Made by a program: the position numbers and the translations under genes
Assembly (NCBI GenBank): GCA_945878065.1
Contig: CAMDXA010000010.1
Location: forward strand, 1 to 64,000
Direction: 5' to 3'
Length of the DNA: 64,000 nucleotides
DNA from: Bordetella parapertussis
Lineage (GTDB): Bacteria; Pseudomonadota; Gammaproteobacteria; Burkholderiales; Burkholderiaceae_C
The notes under the pieces: generated by a model
What the model was told of the DNA's origin: nothing
Database searches by the model: none
Seen by the model: only the letters and a program-made list of their open reading frames with translations
Shown: positions 23,953 to 31,836 of the stretch, one piece after another
Position numbering within the stretch: the first letter of the stretch is position 1
Layout: every line of letters begins with the position of its first letter

Positions 23953-23998
23953 ACGGGAAAACCCCCGCCAATCAAGGCCATAATGCGGCTTTTCCCGT
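23953..23998 (+). promoter_or_regulatory. Inverted repeat in the leader of the binding-protein gene
   Basis: ACGGGAAAA (23953-23961) and TTTTCCCGT (23990-23998) are perfect complements around a 28-nt loop that itself contains GCC/GGC complementary pieces. It ends 36 nt before the start of the BMP binding protein, so it may fold in the mRNA leader or be a protein site. It is not a terminator: no T-run follows. Confidence 0.4.
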
Positions 23999-24034
23999 TA
24001 ACCCCAACTCTTGCGATTTTTCTAAAGGATGGAT

Positions 24035-25174
24035 ATGACTGATTTTTATAAACGCACCTGGTTCCGTACCGCTGCTTTGGGCGTTGTGGCTGCCGCCCTC
24101 GTGGTCGGATGTGGCAAAAAGGAAGAGCCGAAACCAGCACCTGCGGTTGAAGCCCCAAAAGCTGAACCCCTGAAAATTGCATTTGCCTACGTTGGCCCGG
24201 TGGGCGACGGCGGTTGGACATTCGCGCATGACAACGCCCGCAAAGCCATCGAAGCTGAATTCGGTGACAAAGTACAAACCACCTTCACCGAAAACGTCTC
24301 CGAGTCTGCAGATGCCGAGCGCAATTTCCGCGACATGGTGTCTCAAGGCAACAAACTGATTTTCGGCACGACCTTCGGCTACATGGAACCCATGTTGAAA
24401 GTGGCCGCTGACAGCAAAGATGTCAAATTCGAACATGCCACGGGCTACAAACAAGCCGACAACATGCGCACCTACGACAGCCGCACCTATGAAGGTGCAT
24501 ACATGGCTGGCGTGATTGCAGGCAAGATGACCAAGTCCAACACCCTGGGTGTCGTGGCCTCTATTCCAATCCCTGAAGTGGTTCGCAACATCAACAGCTT
24601 CACTTTGGGCGCGCAATCGGTTAACCCCAAAGTCAAAACCAAAGTCGTTTGGATCAATGAGTGGTTCAACCCACCCAAAGAAACCGAAGCCGCGACATCG
24701 CTGATCAACGGTGGCGCAGACGTGCTGTTTCAAAACACCGATTCAGCTGCCGTTCTGAAAACCGCTGAAGCCAAAGGCAAGCGCGCTTTTGGTTGGGACT
24801 CTGACATGACTGCTTATGGCCCCAAAGCCCACCTGGGCTCGGCCATCATCAATTGGGCGCCTTACTACATCCAGACCACGCGTGAAGCCTTGGAAGGCAA
24901 ATGGGTGGGTGGTACGGGCGTGTGGTGGGGCGTCAAAGAAGGCGCGATTGACCTCGTGTCTATTGCAGAAGATGTGCCAGCCGAGACCAAAGCCAGAGTC
25001 GAAGAAATCAAAGCCGGCTTGAAAGATGGCAGCTTTTCGATTTGGAAAGGCCCATTGATCGACAACACCGGCAAAACTCTCTTGAAAAAAGATGAAGTCG
25101 CTGACGACAAGTTCTTGAGTGGTGTAAATTTCTACGTCAAAGGCGTCGAAGGAAAAGTGCCCGGCAGCAAGTAA
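24035..25174 (+). CDS. BMP family ABC substrate-binding lipoprotein (purine/nucleoside)
   Basis: A 379-residue BMP (Med/PnrA-like) periplasmic binding protein. A signal peptide ends in VVGCGKK, a plausible lipobox, followed by a short Pro/Ala/Glu linker and the binding fold starting KIAFAYVGPVGDGGWTF. FGTTFGYMEPML, VASIPIPEVVRNINSF and NTDSAA are typical family segments. ATG 24035 has AAAGGA 5-6 nt upstream and is preferred over ATG 24029. It belongs with the ATPase and permeases at 19874-23392, though about 640 bp of repeat DNA separates them. Binding proteins are needed in excess, so its own promoter would make sense. Ligand inferred to be a purine or nucleoside from context. Confidence 0.92.
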   Translation: MTDFYKRTWFRTAALGVVAAALVVGCGKKEEPKPAPAVEAPKAEPLKIAFAYVGPVGDGGWTFAHDNARKAIEAEFGDKVQTTFTENVSESADAERNFRDMVSQGNKLIFGTTFGYMEPMLKVAADSKDVKFEHATGYKQADNMRTYDSRTYEGAYMAGVIAGKMTKSNTLGVVASIPIPEVVRNINSFTLGAQSVNPKVKTKVVWINEWFNPPKETEAATSLINGGADVLFQNTDSAAVLKTAEAKGKRAFGWDSDMTAYGPKAHLGSAIINWAPYYIQTTREALEGKWVGGTGVWWGVKEGAIDLVSIAEDVPAETKARVEEIKAGLKDGSFSIWKGPLIDNTGKTLLKKDEVADDKFLSGVNFYVKGVEGKVPGSK

Positions 25175-25202
25175 TTAGCCAAGGGTGCAACTCTATGGAA
25201 AA

Positions 25203-25228
25203 AGGCTGCCCTCGGGCAGCCTTTTTTT
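25203..25228 (+). terminator. Rho-independent terminator after the binding-protein gene
   Basis: AGGCTGCC, loop CTCG and GGCAGCCT (25203-25222) form a perfect 8-bp GC-rich stem followed by seven T. It lies 28 bp after the stop of the BMP gene. Confidence 0.93.
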
Positions 25229-25267
25229 GCGATTGGTTTTTCATTTTTTTGGGGATCATTCAATACC

Positions 25268-25783
25268 GTGAACACATTTTTCCTGTCAGTGGTCAGCACT
25301 TTTTTGGGGTTGAGTATTTCTTGGGCTCAGTCAGTGGGTTTGCCAGATGCCACCCGAACACCTGGTTCCGTGGACCCTGCCGTGACCCAAGACAATATTC
25401 AATCGACGGTGTGCGTCAGAGGCTATACCCAAACCGTCAGGCCGGACAAAAAATACACCAATCGTCTGAAACGCGAACAACTCAGGCAGTACAAATACGC
25501 TGATACAGATCCACGCAATTACGAACTCGATCACCTGATTCCTCTCAGCATCGGCGGTGACCCTAAAGACCCTGACAACCTGTGGCCGCAACCGCGTTCG
25601 GGTGCATGGTCTGCAGAGCAAAAAAATGAACTCGAATGGATCGTTTACAAAATGGTGTGTCGGGGCGAGGTGTCGTTGGCTGAAGCTCAGCAACGTGTCG
25701 CCAAAAACTGGGTAGAGGCTTACCAAGCATGGGTGCCCTCCCGCAGACATTGGCTGCCGACCAAAAGACACTATGACGATTGA
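25268..25783 (+). CDS. Secreted HNH-like nuclease-fold protein
   Basis: A 171-residue exported protein. Residues 1-20 form a signal peptide cleaved around SWAQS. The mature part contains YELDHLIPLSIGGDPKDPDN followed by LWPQ, the DH-x-PLSxGG-NL pattern of HNH/His-Me finger nucleases; one Cys pair (CVRG, MVCRG) may form a disulphide. GTG at 25268 is the apparent start, with GGGGA about 14 nt upstream. It follows the BMP gene's terminator and precedes the Rieske gene. Similar exported proteins are usually annotated hypothetical. If it is an active periplasmic nuclease it could feed the adjoining purine uptake system, but this is inference. Confidence 0.75.
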   Translation: MNTFFLSVVSTFLGLSISWAQSVGLPDATRTPGSVDPAVTQDNIQSTVCVRGYTQTVRPDKKYTNRLKREQLRQYKYADTDPRNYELDHLIPLSIGGDPKDPDNLWPQPRSGAWSAEQKNELEWIVYKMVCRGEVSLAEAQQRVAKNWVEAYQAWVPSRRHWLPTKRHYDD

Positions 25784-25823
25784 ATCAGACCACAATATGT
25801 CACTTACCAGGAGCACAACAGCC

Positions 25824-26816
25824 ATGTCATCTATTGAGGAGTTGCTCTGGCACCCCGTATGTGATGCCCACCAAGTGCAAGACGAGCCTTTCCCTGTCAA
25901 ATTGCTGGACCAATTTTTGGTGTTGTGGCGCGACCAGAACGGCACAGTCTGTGGTTTGTACGACCAGTGCCCACACCGAGGAGCGCGTTTATCGCTGGGA
26001 CGTATTTGCCAAGGCCAGTTGCAATGCGCTTACCACGGGTGGACGTTTGAAGGGCAAGGCCATTGCACCCGTGTGCCTGCCTTGCCGCTGTTCAAACCCG
26101 GACAGGCACAACAAGCCAAAGCCGTGGCGGTGCAAGAGCGTATGGGCTTGGTCTGGGTGTGTTTGGATGCATCAAATGCCGACCAGGCCATCTGGCCGAC
26201 ATTTGCTCCCGAGTGGAATGCTTCCATGCGCAAACTCAACGCCGGGCCTTACGAAGTTGCCACCAGCGCCCCGCGCATTGTTGAAAATTTTCTGGACATG
26301 TCGCATTTCAGTTTTGTGCATGACGGTTGGTTGGGGCAGGCCGGCCACAGTGAAATTCACGATATCCGCATAGAAGAAGACGAAACAGGATTCAAGGTCA
26401 CCAACGCCCAGGTCTGGCAGCCCAATACCAGTGCTTTAGCCACGGAAGGCGGCATGGTCACGTACACCTACGAGGTGAGGCATCCTTATTCGGCGGTGTT
26501 GACCAAAATTCCTGATGCACAAAGCGGTGTGCCATCCGGCTACGAAGAGTCCATCATTGTGTTCATTCTTCCCATGTCGCCAGACAGTTGCCGGGTCTGG
26601 TTTCGCATGGCGGTGGCTGACTTTGATGCTGACCCCCAAGACTTACTGGCTTTTCAAGACAAGATTTTTTCCCAGGACAAACCGGTGCTCGAGTCGCAAT
26701 TGCCACGTCTGTTACCCTTGGGCGCAGGCGTGGAATCGAATGTGGCCAGTGACAAGGCATCGGTGGCATACAGGCGTTTTTTGCAAAAGCTGGCTGTTAC
26801 TTTTGGAGTCTGTTGA
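25824..26816 (+). CDS. Rieske non-haem iron oxygenase resembling methylxanthine N-demethylases
   Basis: A 330-residue Rieske oxygenase alpha subunit. The [2Fe-2S] ligands are C49, H51, C68 and H71 (CPHRG...CAYHGW); the mononuclear iron site is ENFLDMSHFSFVHDG. The opening LLWHPVCDAHQV and the closing DKPVLESQLPRLLP with SDKASVAYRRFLQKL recall NdmA/NdmB caffeine demethylases as I remember them, and the length fits. AGGAG lies 10 nt before ATG 25824; upstream ATGs at 25773 and 25797 lack such a site. It abuts the adenine deaminase (stop 26816, next ATG 26817). No dedicated reductase or ferredoxin gene is nearby. Substrate is inferred to be a modified purine; other aromatic N-heterocycles are possible. 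Confidence 0.83.
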   Translation: MSSIEELLWHPVCDAHQVQDEPFPVKLLDQFLVLWRDQNGTVCGLYDQCPHRGARLSLGRICQGQLQCAYHGWTFEGQGHCTRVPALPLFKPGQAQQAKAVAVQERMGLVWVCLDASNADQAIWPTFAPEWNASMRKLNAGPYEVATSAPRIVENFLDMSHFSFVHDGWLGQAGHSEIHDIRIEEDETGFKVTNAQVWQPNTSALATEGGMVTYTYEVRHPYSAVLTKIPDAQSGVPSGYEESIIVFILPMSPDSCRVWFRMAVADFDADPQDLLAFQDKIFSQDKPVLESQLPRLLPLGAGVESNVASDKASVAYRRFLQKLAVTFGVC

Positions 26817-27857
26817 ATGAATTTTTCCGCCGTTTCCCAGGCGCAATTGCCTGCTTTGTTGCAAGCCATGCCCAAAACCGAATTGCACATGCATATCGAA
26901 GGTTCCCTAGAACCGGAGTTGATTTTTGCCATGGCCAAACGCAACCAAGTGCGTTTGAATTACGCCAGCGTTGATGAATTGCGCTCGGCCTACGCGTTCA
27001 CTGATTTGCAAAGTTTTCTAGACATTTACTATGCGGGCGCAAGCGTTTTGCAGCAACCGCAAGATTTTTACGACATGGCCTGGGCGTATTTTTTACGCGC
27101 CAAGGCTGACAATGTGGTGCATGCCGAACTTTTTTTCGACCCGCAAACACATACCGAACGCAAAGTGTCCATGCGAACAGTCATCACCGGTTTGCACCAA
27201 GCCTGTGTCGATGCCAAAGAAAAACTCGGTATCAGCGCATCCTTGATTTTGTGTTTCCTGCGGCACCTGAGCGAAGAGGCTGCCATGGACACCTTGGACG
27301 AGGCGATTCCTTTTAAGCACTTGTTCATTGGTGTGGGGTTGGACTCCAGCGAACGCGGCCATCCCCCGGAAAAATTCGCGCGTGTGTTTGCCCGCGCTCG
27401 CCAACTCGGCTTGCGAACCGTGGCGCATGCGGGTGAAGAAGGCCCGCCTGCTTATATTTGGAGTGCACTTGATGTGTTGCATGCAGAACGCATCGACCAT
27501 GGTGTGCAGGCCATCCATGATGCGACCTTGATGCAGCGCTTGGCAAGCCAACGCATTCCTTTGACCGTGTGTCCCTTGTCCAATTTGAAGCTCTGCGTGT
27601 TCCCGGATTTGGCGCAGCACAATCTCGCTCAGATGCTTGACCAAGGTGTTTGCGTCATGCTCAATTCTGACGATCCGGCGTATTTCGGCGGTTATTTGAA
27701 CGACAACTATTTGCAAACATTTGCCGCGCTGGGTTTGAACGCTTCGCATGCCTACCAATTGGCGCGCAACAGTTTTGAGGCCGCGTTTGTACCTGATGCG
27801 CAAAAACACACTTGGTACACCCAACTCGATGATTGCTTCCGCCAGTTCGGCGCCTGA
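26817..27857 (+). CDS. Adenine deaminase (ADA-like family)
   Basis: A 346-residue Zn-dependent deaminase of the adenosine deaminase superfamily. Motifs: ELHMHIEGSLEPELIF, FFDPQTHTER, VGLDSSERGHPPEKF, VAHAGEEGPP, ERIDHGV, CPLSNLKLCVF and NSDDPAYFGGY. The CPLSN-x-KL and DDPAYFGGY segments, and nearly the whole protein, match what I recall of Pseudomonas aeruginosa PA0148, shown to be an adenine rather than adenosine deaminase. It would make hypoxanthine for XdhAB. Annotation pipelines often call it adenosine deaminase. Immediately follows the Rieske gene with no gap and precedes an FAD monooxygenase. Confidence 0.9.
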   Translation: MNFSAVSQAQLPALLQAMPKTELHMHIEGSLEPELIFAMAKRNQVRLNYASVDELRSAYAFTDLQSFLDIYYAGASVLQQPQDFYDMAWAYFLRAKADNVVHAELFFDPQTHTERKVSMRTVITGLHQACVDAKEKLGISASLILCFLRHLSEEAAMDTLDEAIPFKHLFIGVGLDSSERGHPPEKFARVFARARQLGLRTVAHAGEEGPPAYIWSALDVLHAERIDHGVQAIHDATLMQRLASQRIPLTVCPLSNLKLCVFPDLAQHNLAQMLDQGVCVMLNSDDPAYFGGYLNDNYLQTFAALGLNASHAYQLARNSFEAAFVPDAQKHTWYTQLDDCFRQFGA

Positions 27858-27884
27858 GCCTTGGCGGGACAAAGGCCAAGAGGT

Positions 27885-29078
27885 ATGACATCGACACTGC
27901 CTGTTGCTGTGGTCGGTGCTGGCATCGGGGGGATGGCGGCGGCGTTGGCCTTGGGGCAAGCCGGGGTGAATACCCATATTTACGAGCAGTCGGCCACGTT
28001 TGAAGAAGTGGGGGCAGGCATTGGCCTCGGCCCCAACGCGGTTCGGCGGTTGGACGCATGGGGGGTGGGTCAGGCGCTGCGTGAATCCGCTTGCATGCCG
28101 CTGGCTTTGCAGGTGAGAAATGCAGATGATGCGCGTGAGCTGGGTCGCTTGCCCATGGCCGATGCATTTCAGGCGCGTTATGGGGCGCCTTATCTGACGA
28201 TTCACCGCGCCGATTTACACGACAGTTTGTGGCAGTGTTTGCGTCGCCAATCCACTTGCGATTTGACAATGAACCAGCGTTTGCGTGAAGTATTGCAAAC
28301 GCCGGCTGGCGTGGAACTTCACTTTGAAAATAGCGAGCTTGCCCAACAAGCGCAAGCTTTGGTAGGTGCGGATGGCTTGCACAGCCAAGTGCGTCGCACG
28401 GTATGCGGTGAACAAGCGCCAGAGGCCAGCGGTCACTGGGCCTACCGCGCCCTGTTGCCGATGAAGGATATCCCCTTGGCTTGGCGAAAACTGCAAATGG
28501 GCATCTGGCTGGGTTCAGGTTTGCATGTGGTGCATTACCCTGTACGAGGCGGTGAATGGCTCAATCTGGTGGTGTTGGTTGAGGCCGCCGATACGGCTGC
28601 CACCGCCGGATGGGATGTGTCTCGAACGCCAGAGCAAATCGCTGCTGATTTGCAGCGTTGTATGCAAGCGAGTTGCAATGAGCTGAAAGAACTGGTGGCC
28701 ATGGTGCAGCAGTGGCGCGCCTGGTGTTTGTTTGATCGCCCGCCTGTGCGGTCAGCCGCGCAGTTGGTGCGTGGCAAAGTGGTTTTATTGGGGGATGCTG
28801 CTCACCCGATGCTGCCTTATCTGGCGCAAGGTGCAGGCATGGCGCTGGAAGATGCGGCGCAATTGGCCGCGCAATGGCAGCACGCGAGTCTGCCGCTAGA
28901 GCAACGTTTGCAAGGTTATGCGCAAGCGCGTTGGCAACGCGTGGCCAGGGTACAGCAACGCGCACGTCGCAATGGCAAGATATTCCATGCCCAAGGATGG
29001 TTAAGACTGGCGCGCAACACCGCCATGGCATTGGGGGGTGCCAAGCTCATGGACATGCCTTGGTTATACGGGGGTTGA
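27885..29078 (+). CDS. FAD-dependent aromatic-ring monooxygenase (salicylate/urate hydroxylase type)
   Basis: A 397-residue flavoprotein of the PHBH-type class A monooxygenases. N-terminal dinucleotide fold VVGAGIGGMAAALALGQAG, then EVGAGIGLGPNAVRRLDAWG, the DG motif ALVGADGLHSQVR, and the FAD phosphate-binding GDAAHPMLPYLAQGAGMALE. ATG 27885 has AAAGG 9 nt upstream and sits 27 bp after the adenine deaminase. The family includes salicylate and 3-hydroxybenzoate hydroxylases and the FAD urate oxidase HpxO, to which it shows the same general layout. Because PuuD is already present, a urate role would be redundant; the location with a Rieske enzyme suggests an alternative purine or aromatic substrate (inference). 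Confidence 0.85.
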   Translation: MTSTLPVAVVGAGIGGMAAALALGQAGVNTHIYEQSATFEEVGAGIGLGPNAVRRLDAWGVGQALRESACMPLALQVRNADDARELGRLPMADAFQARYGAPYLTIHRADLHDSLWQCLRRQSTCDLTMNQRLREVLQTPAGVELHFENSELAQQAQALVGADGLHSQVRRTVCGEQAPEASGHWAYRALLPMKDIPLAWRKLQMGIWLGSGLHVVHYPVRGGEWLNLVVLVEAADTAATAGWDVSRTPEQIAADLQRCMQASCNELKELVAMVQQWRAWCLFDRPPVRSAAQLVRGKVVLLGDAAHPMLPYLAQGAGMALEDAAQLAAQWQHASLPLEQRLQGYAQARWQRVARVQQRARRNGKIFHAQGWLRLARNTAMALGGAKLMDMPWLYGG

Positions 29079-29100
29079 TACAAGCCCGGCATGCATGTAT

Positions 29101-30042
29101 TTACAAACGACCTAACAGCAAAAATTCCATCAGAGCTTTTTGTACATGCATGCGGTTTTCGGCTTCGTCCCACACCACCGATTGCGCACCATCAATCACG
29201 GAAGCTTGGACTTCTTCGCCGCGGTGTGCTGGCAAGCAATGCATGAACAAAGCCTCAGGCTTGGCCACAGACATCATGGTTTCATCCACACACCAAGCCG
29301 CGAATGCTTGACGACGGGCTTCGTTTTCAGCTTCATAGCCCATGCTCGTCCAGACATCGGTGGTGACCAGGTCGGCACCTTTGCAGGCTTGTAGCGGGTC
29401 AGCAAATACTTTGAAACACGCGGACTCAGTGATGCCCGCCACGCTGGGGTTGACTTCGTAGCCGCCGGGCGTGCTGACATGCACAGTGAAGCCCAGGAGT
29501 TGTGCCGCTTGCAGCCAAGTGTTGGCCATGTTGTTGCCGTCCCCCACCCAAGCCACGACCTTGCCTTTGAGGCATTGCAACGCTTGCTTCACATCGCCGC
29601 GGTGTTCGATGAATGTGAACAAGTCAGCCATGATCTGACAGGGGTGAAATTCGTTGGTGAGACCATTGATGACCGGCACGCGCGAATTGGCTGCAAACCG
29701 TTCGATCTTGGTTTGTTCATAGGTACGGATCATCACCAGATCGACCATGCGGCTGATGACTTTGGCCGAGTCTTCAATCGGTTCTGCGCGGCCAAGTTGG
29801 CTGTCACTTGTGGTCAAGTGAACCACAGCGCCGCCCATTTGGTACATGCCGGCTTCAAAACTGATGCGCGTGCGGGTGGAGGCCTTTTCAAAAATCATGG
29901 CCAAGGTGCGGTCTATCAGTGGTTGGTGCTTGTCGTAGGTTTTGAATTTATGTTTGATGAATGCGGCGCGCGAAAACAAATACGCGTAGTCATCTGCTGT
30001 CAGGTCTTTGAACTGCAAATAATGGGTCAGGGCTTGGGTCAT
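29101..30042 (-). CDS. argF: Ornithine carbamoyltransferase
   Basis: A 313-residue cytoplasmic transferase making citrulline from ornithine and carbamoyl phosphate in arginine synthesis. FEKASTRTRISFE is the carbamoyl-phosphate motif, HPCQIMADL the second, and FMHCLPAHRGEEV holds the catalytic Cys. Length is standard for anabolic ArgF. ATG at 30040-30042 lies one base beyond the argD stop, so argD-argF are one transcript on the minus strand. It is convergent with the FAD monooxygenase with a 22-bp gap, marking the boundary between the purine region and housekeeping genes. Confidence 0.96.
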   Translation of the reverse strand: MTQALTHYLQFKDLTADDYAYLFSRAAFIKHKFKTYDKHQPLIDRTLAMIFEKASTRTRISFEAGMYQMGGAVVHLTTSDSQLGRAEPIEDSAKVISRMVDLVMIRTYEQTKIERFAANSRVPVINGLTNEFHPCQIMADLFTFIEHRGDVKQALQCLKGKVVAWVGDGNNMANTWLQAAQLLGFTVHVSTPGGYEVNPSVAGITESACFKVFADPLQACKGADLVTTDVWTSMGYEAENEARRQAFAAWCVDETMMSVAKPEALFMHCLPAHRGEEVQASVIDGAQSVVWDEAENRMHVQKALMEFLLLGRL

Positions 30043-30043
30043 G

Positions 30044-31246
30044 TCAGGCCTTGGCGGTGGTCGCTAAAAATTGTTTCACCAGCGGCACCAACAGGGCCAC
30101 CACTTCATCGGCTTCATGCGCAGTCATGGTCAATGCCGGCAGTAAACGAATCACGCTGTCAGCGGTGACGCTGAGCAGCAAGCCCGCTTGCAAAGCTTGG
30201 CCCATCAATGGCCCGCACGGTCTGTCTAAATCGATGCCAATCATCAAGCCGTTGCCGCGAATTTCTTTGAACCCAGCGACAGGAGCGAGTTCGCGTTGCA
30301 GGGCATCGCGCAGATGCTTGCCGACGCGGCTGGCGTTTTCCAGCAAACCGTCTTCTTCCATGATGCGCAGTGTTTCCAGACCGGCACGCATGGCCAACGG
30401 GTTGCCGCCAAACGTGGTGCCGTGGTTACCCGGTTGAAAAATGCGGGCAGCTTTGGGGCCCGCCACCACAGCGCCAATCGGCACACCTGAACCCAGGCCC
30501 TTGGCCAAGGGCATGACATCGGCTTGAATACCGGCCCATTGGTGGGCAAACCATTTGCCGGTGCGGCCTATGCCGCATTGCACTTCGTCAATCATCAGCA
30601 ACCAATCGCGCTTGTCGCATAACTGTCGTACCGCGTGCAAATAGTCGGTGCGCATGGGGTTGATGCCGCCTTCGCCTTGTATGGTCTCAAAAAATACCGC
30701 CACTACGTTGGGGTTGCCTGCCGTGGCTTGTTCAATGGCTTGGATATCGTTGAGCGGCACCCTGATGAAGCCCTCTACCAACGGGCCAAAACCTTGTTGA
30801 ATTTTTGCATTGCCCGTAGCGCTGAGCGTGGCAATACTGCGGCCGTGAAAAGCTTTTTCATAGACCACAATTTCCGGGCGTTCAATGCCTTTGTCGTGGC
30901 CGAATTTGCGTGCCATCTTGAGCGCGGCTTCGTTGGCTTCCAGCCCGGAGTTGCAAAAGAACACGTTGCTCATGCCGGATAGCGCCACCAACTTGTCAGC
31001 GAGCTGCTGCTGCAAAGGGATGTGGTAATAGTTGCAGCTGTGCATGATTTTGCTGATCTGGTCTTGCAAGGCCGGCACGAGTTTGGGGTGGTTGTGTCCC
31101 AAGGTGTTGACCGCGATGCCAGACAGTGCATCGAGATAGCGTTTACCGTCGGTATCCCACACATAGACACCTCGTCCGTGCGACACCGTCATGGGCAGAC
31201 GGCCATAGGTGTTCATCAAATGGGCAGCAGGATCGGCGGTGGTCAT
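30044..31246 (-). CDS. argD: Acetylornithine aminotransferase
   Basis: A 400-residue class III PLP aminotransferase converting N-acetylglutamate semialdehyde to N-acetylornithine, possibly also serving lysine synthesis (DapC activity). DALSGIAVNTLGHNHPKLV, FFCNSGLEANEAALKMAR, LMIDEVQCGIGRTG with the PLP-contacting Asp, and LAKGLGSGVPIGA with the Schiff-base Lys are present. First gene of argD-argF. Its start lies about 90 bp from the rpsT terminator. Length and motifs are ordinary; succinylornithine or GABA transaminase activity cannot be excluded, but the argF neighbour favours ArgD. Confidence 0.95.
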   Translation of the reverse strand: MTTADPAAHLMNTYGRLPMTVSHGRGVYVWDTDGKRYLDALSGIAVNTLGHNHPKLVPALQDQISKIMHSCNYYHIPLQQQLADKLVALSGMSNVFFCNSGLEANEAALKMARKFGHDKGIERPEIVVYEKAFHGRSIATLSATGNAKIQQGFGPLVEGFIRVPLNDIQAIEQATAGNPNVVAVFFETIQGEGGINPMRTDYLHAVRQLCDKRDWLLMIDEVQCGIGRTGKWFAHQWAGIQADVMPLAKGLGSGVPIGAVVAGPKAARIFQPGNHGTTFGGNPLAMRAGLETLRIMEEDGLLENASRVGKHLRDALQRELAPVAGFKEIRGNGLMIGIDLDRPCGPLMGQALQAGLLLSVTADSVIRLLPALTMTAHEADEVVALLVPLVKQFLATTAKA

Positions 31247-31336
31247 GGGAACCTCTGGGTGTGGCAGAAAAGAAATCGGCCCAAAAGCCAGAAAGACTTG
31301 GAGCCGAAGAAGAAGATTCTAGGCGTGTCGCCCATG

Positions 31337-31360
31337 AAAAAACCGCCCCGAAGGGCGGTT
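31337..31360 (-). terminator. Rho-independent terminator after rpsT
   Basis: On the minus strand AACCGCCC, loop TTCG and GGGCGGTT form a stable tetraloop hairpin (complement of 31341-31360) followed by a run of T. It lies about 80 bp past the rpsT stop and before argD, isolating the two genes. On the plus strand a weaker T-run also follows. Confidence 0.9.
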
Positions 31361-31437
31361 TCTCATTTTTTTGCCAACAGCGCACCGGTTTCAAACGGCG
31401 GCCTGATTGCGTCAGGCCGGGCTGGGTGCCTGAATCG

Positions 31438-31737
31438 TCAGGCGGCGAGTGCCAAGTGCTTCACCTTGGCGGCCAAGCGGCTCTTGTCACGAGCGGCCTT
31501 GTTTTTGTGGAAGATGCGCTTGTCGGCGATGATGTCCACCACGGATTGCATCTTGCCGAAGAGTTCGGCGGCTTTGACTTTGTCGCCGGCTTGCACGGCT
31601 TTTTCGACATTCTTCACCGCGGTGCGGTATTTGGAGCGCAACGAGCTGTTCGCTTCGTTGAGTTTCACGTCCTGACGGGCGCGTTTGCGGCCTGATGCCA
31701 GGCGCGGGTTCTTTTTCTTGGGTTTGGCTGAAGCCAT
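31438..31737 (-). CDS. rpsT: 30S ribosomal protein S20
   Basis: A 99-residue basic protein starting [19 protein letters not shown], the classic S20 N-terminus, and ending [15 protein letters not shown]. It binds 16S rRNA in the 30S subunit. ATG at 31735-31737 has AAGGAA just upstream. It is monocistronic with its own terminator, and divergent from murJ across about 100 bp, an arrangement common in betaproteobacteria. Confidence 0.97.
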   Translation of the reverse strand: MASAKPKKKNPRLASGRKRARQDVKLNEANSSLRSKYRTAVKNVEKAVQAGDKVKAAELFGKMQSVVDIIADKRIFHKNKAARDKSRLAAKVKHLALAA

Positions 31738-31836
31738 GGTTGTTCCTTTGGGTGTCTGAGGATGATGCTGGCAAAGCCGACGATTGTAGCAAAACAGCAT
31801 GCCCTGGCCGTGAGACGGGCGGCTACACTCCGACAG

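Noticed and set aside
27093-28205. 370-codon minus-strand ORF opposite adenine deaminase and the FAD monooxygenase
   Set aside because: It is antisense to two well-supported enzymes and has a low-complexity, His/Gln/Arg-rich translation without family motifs.
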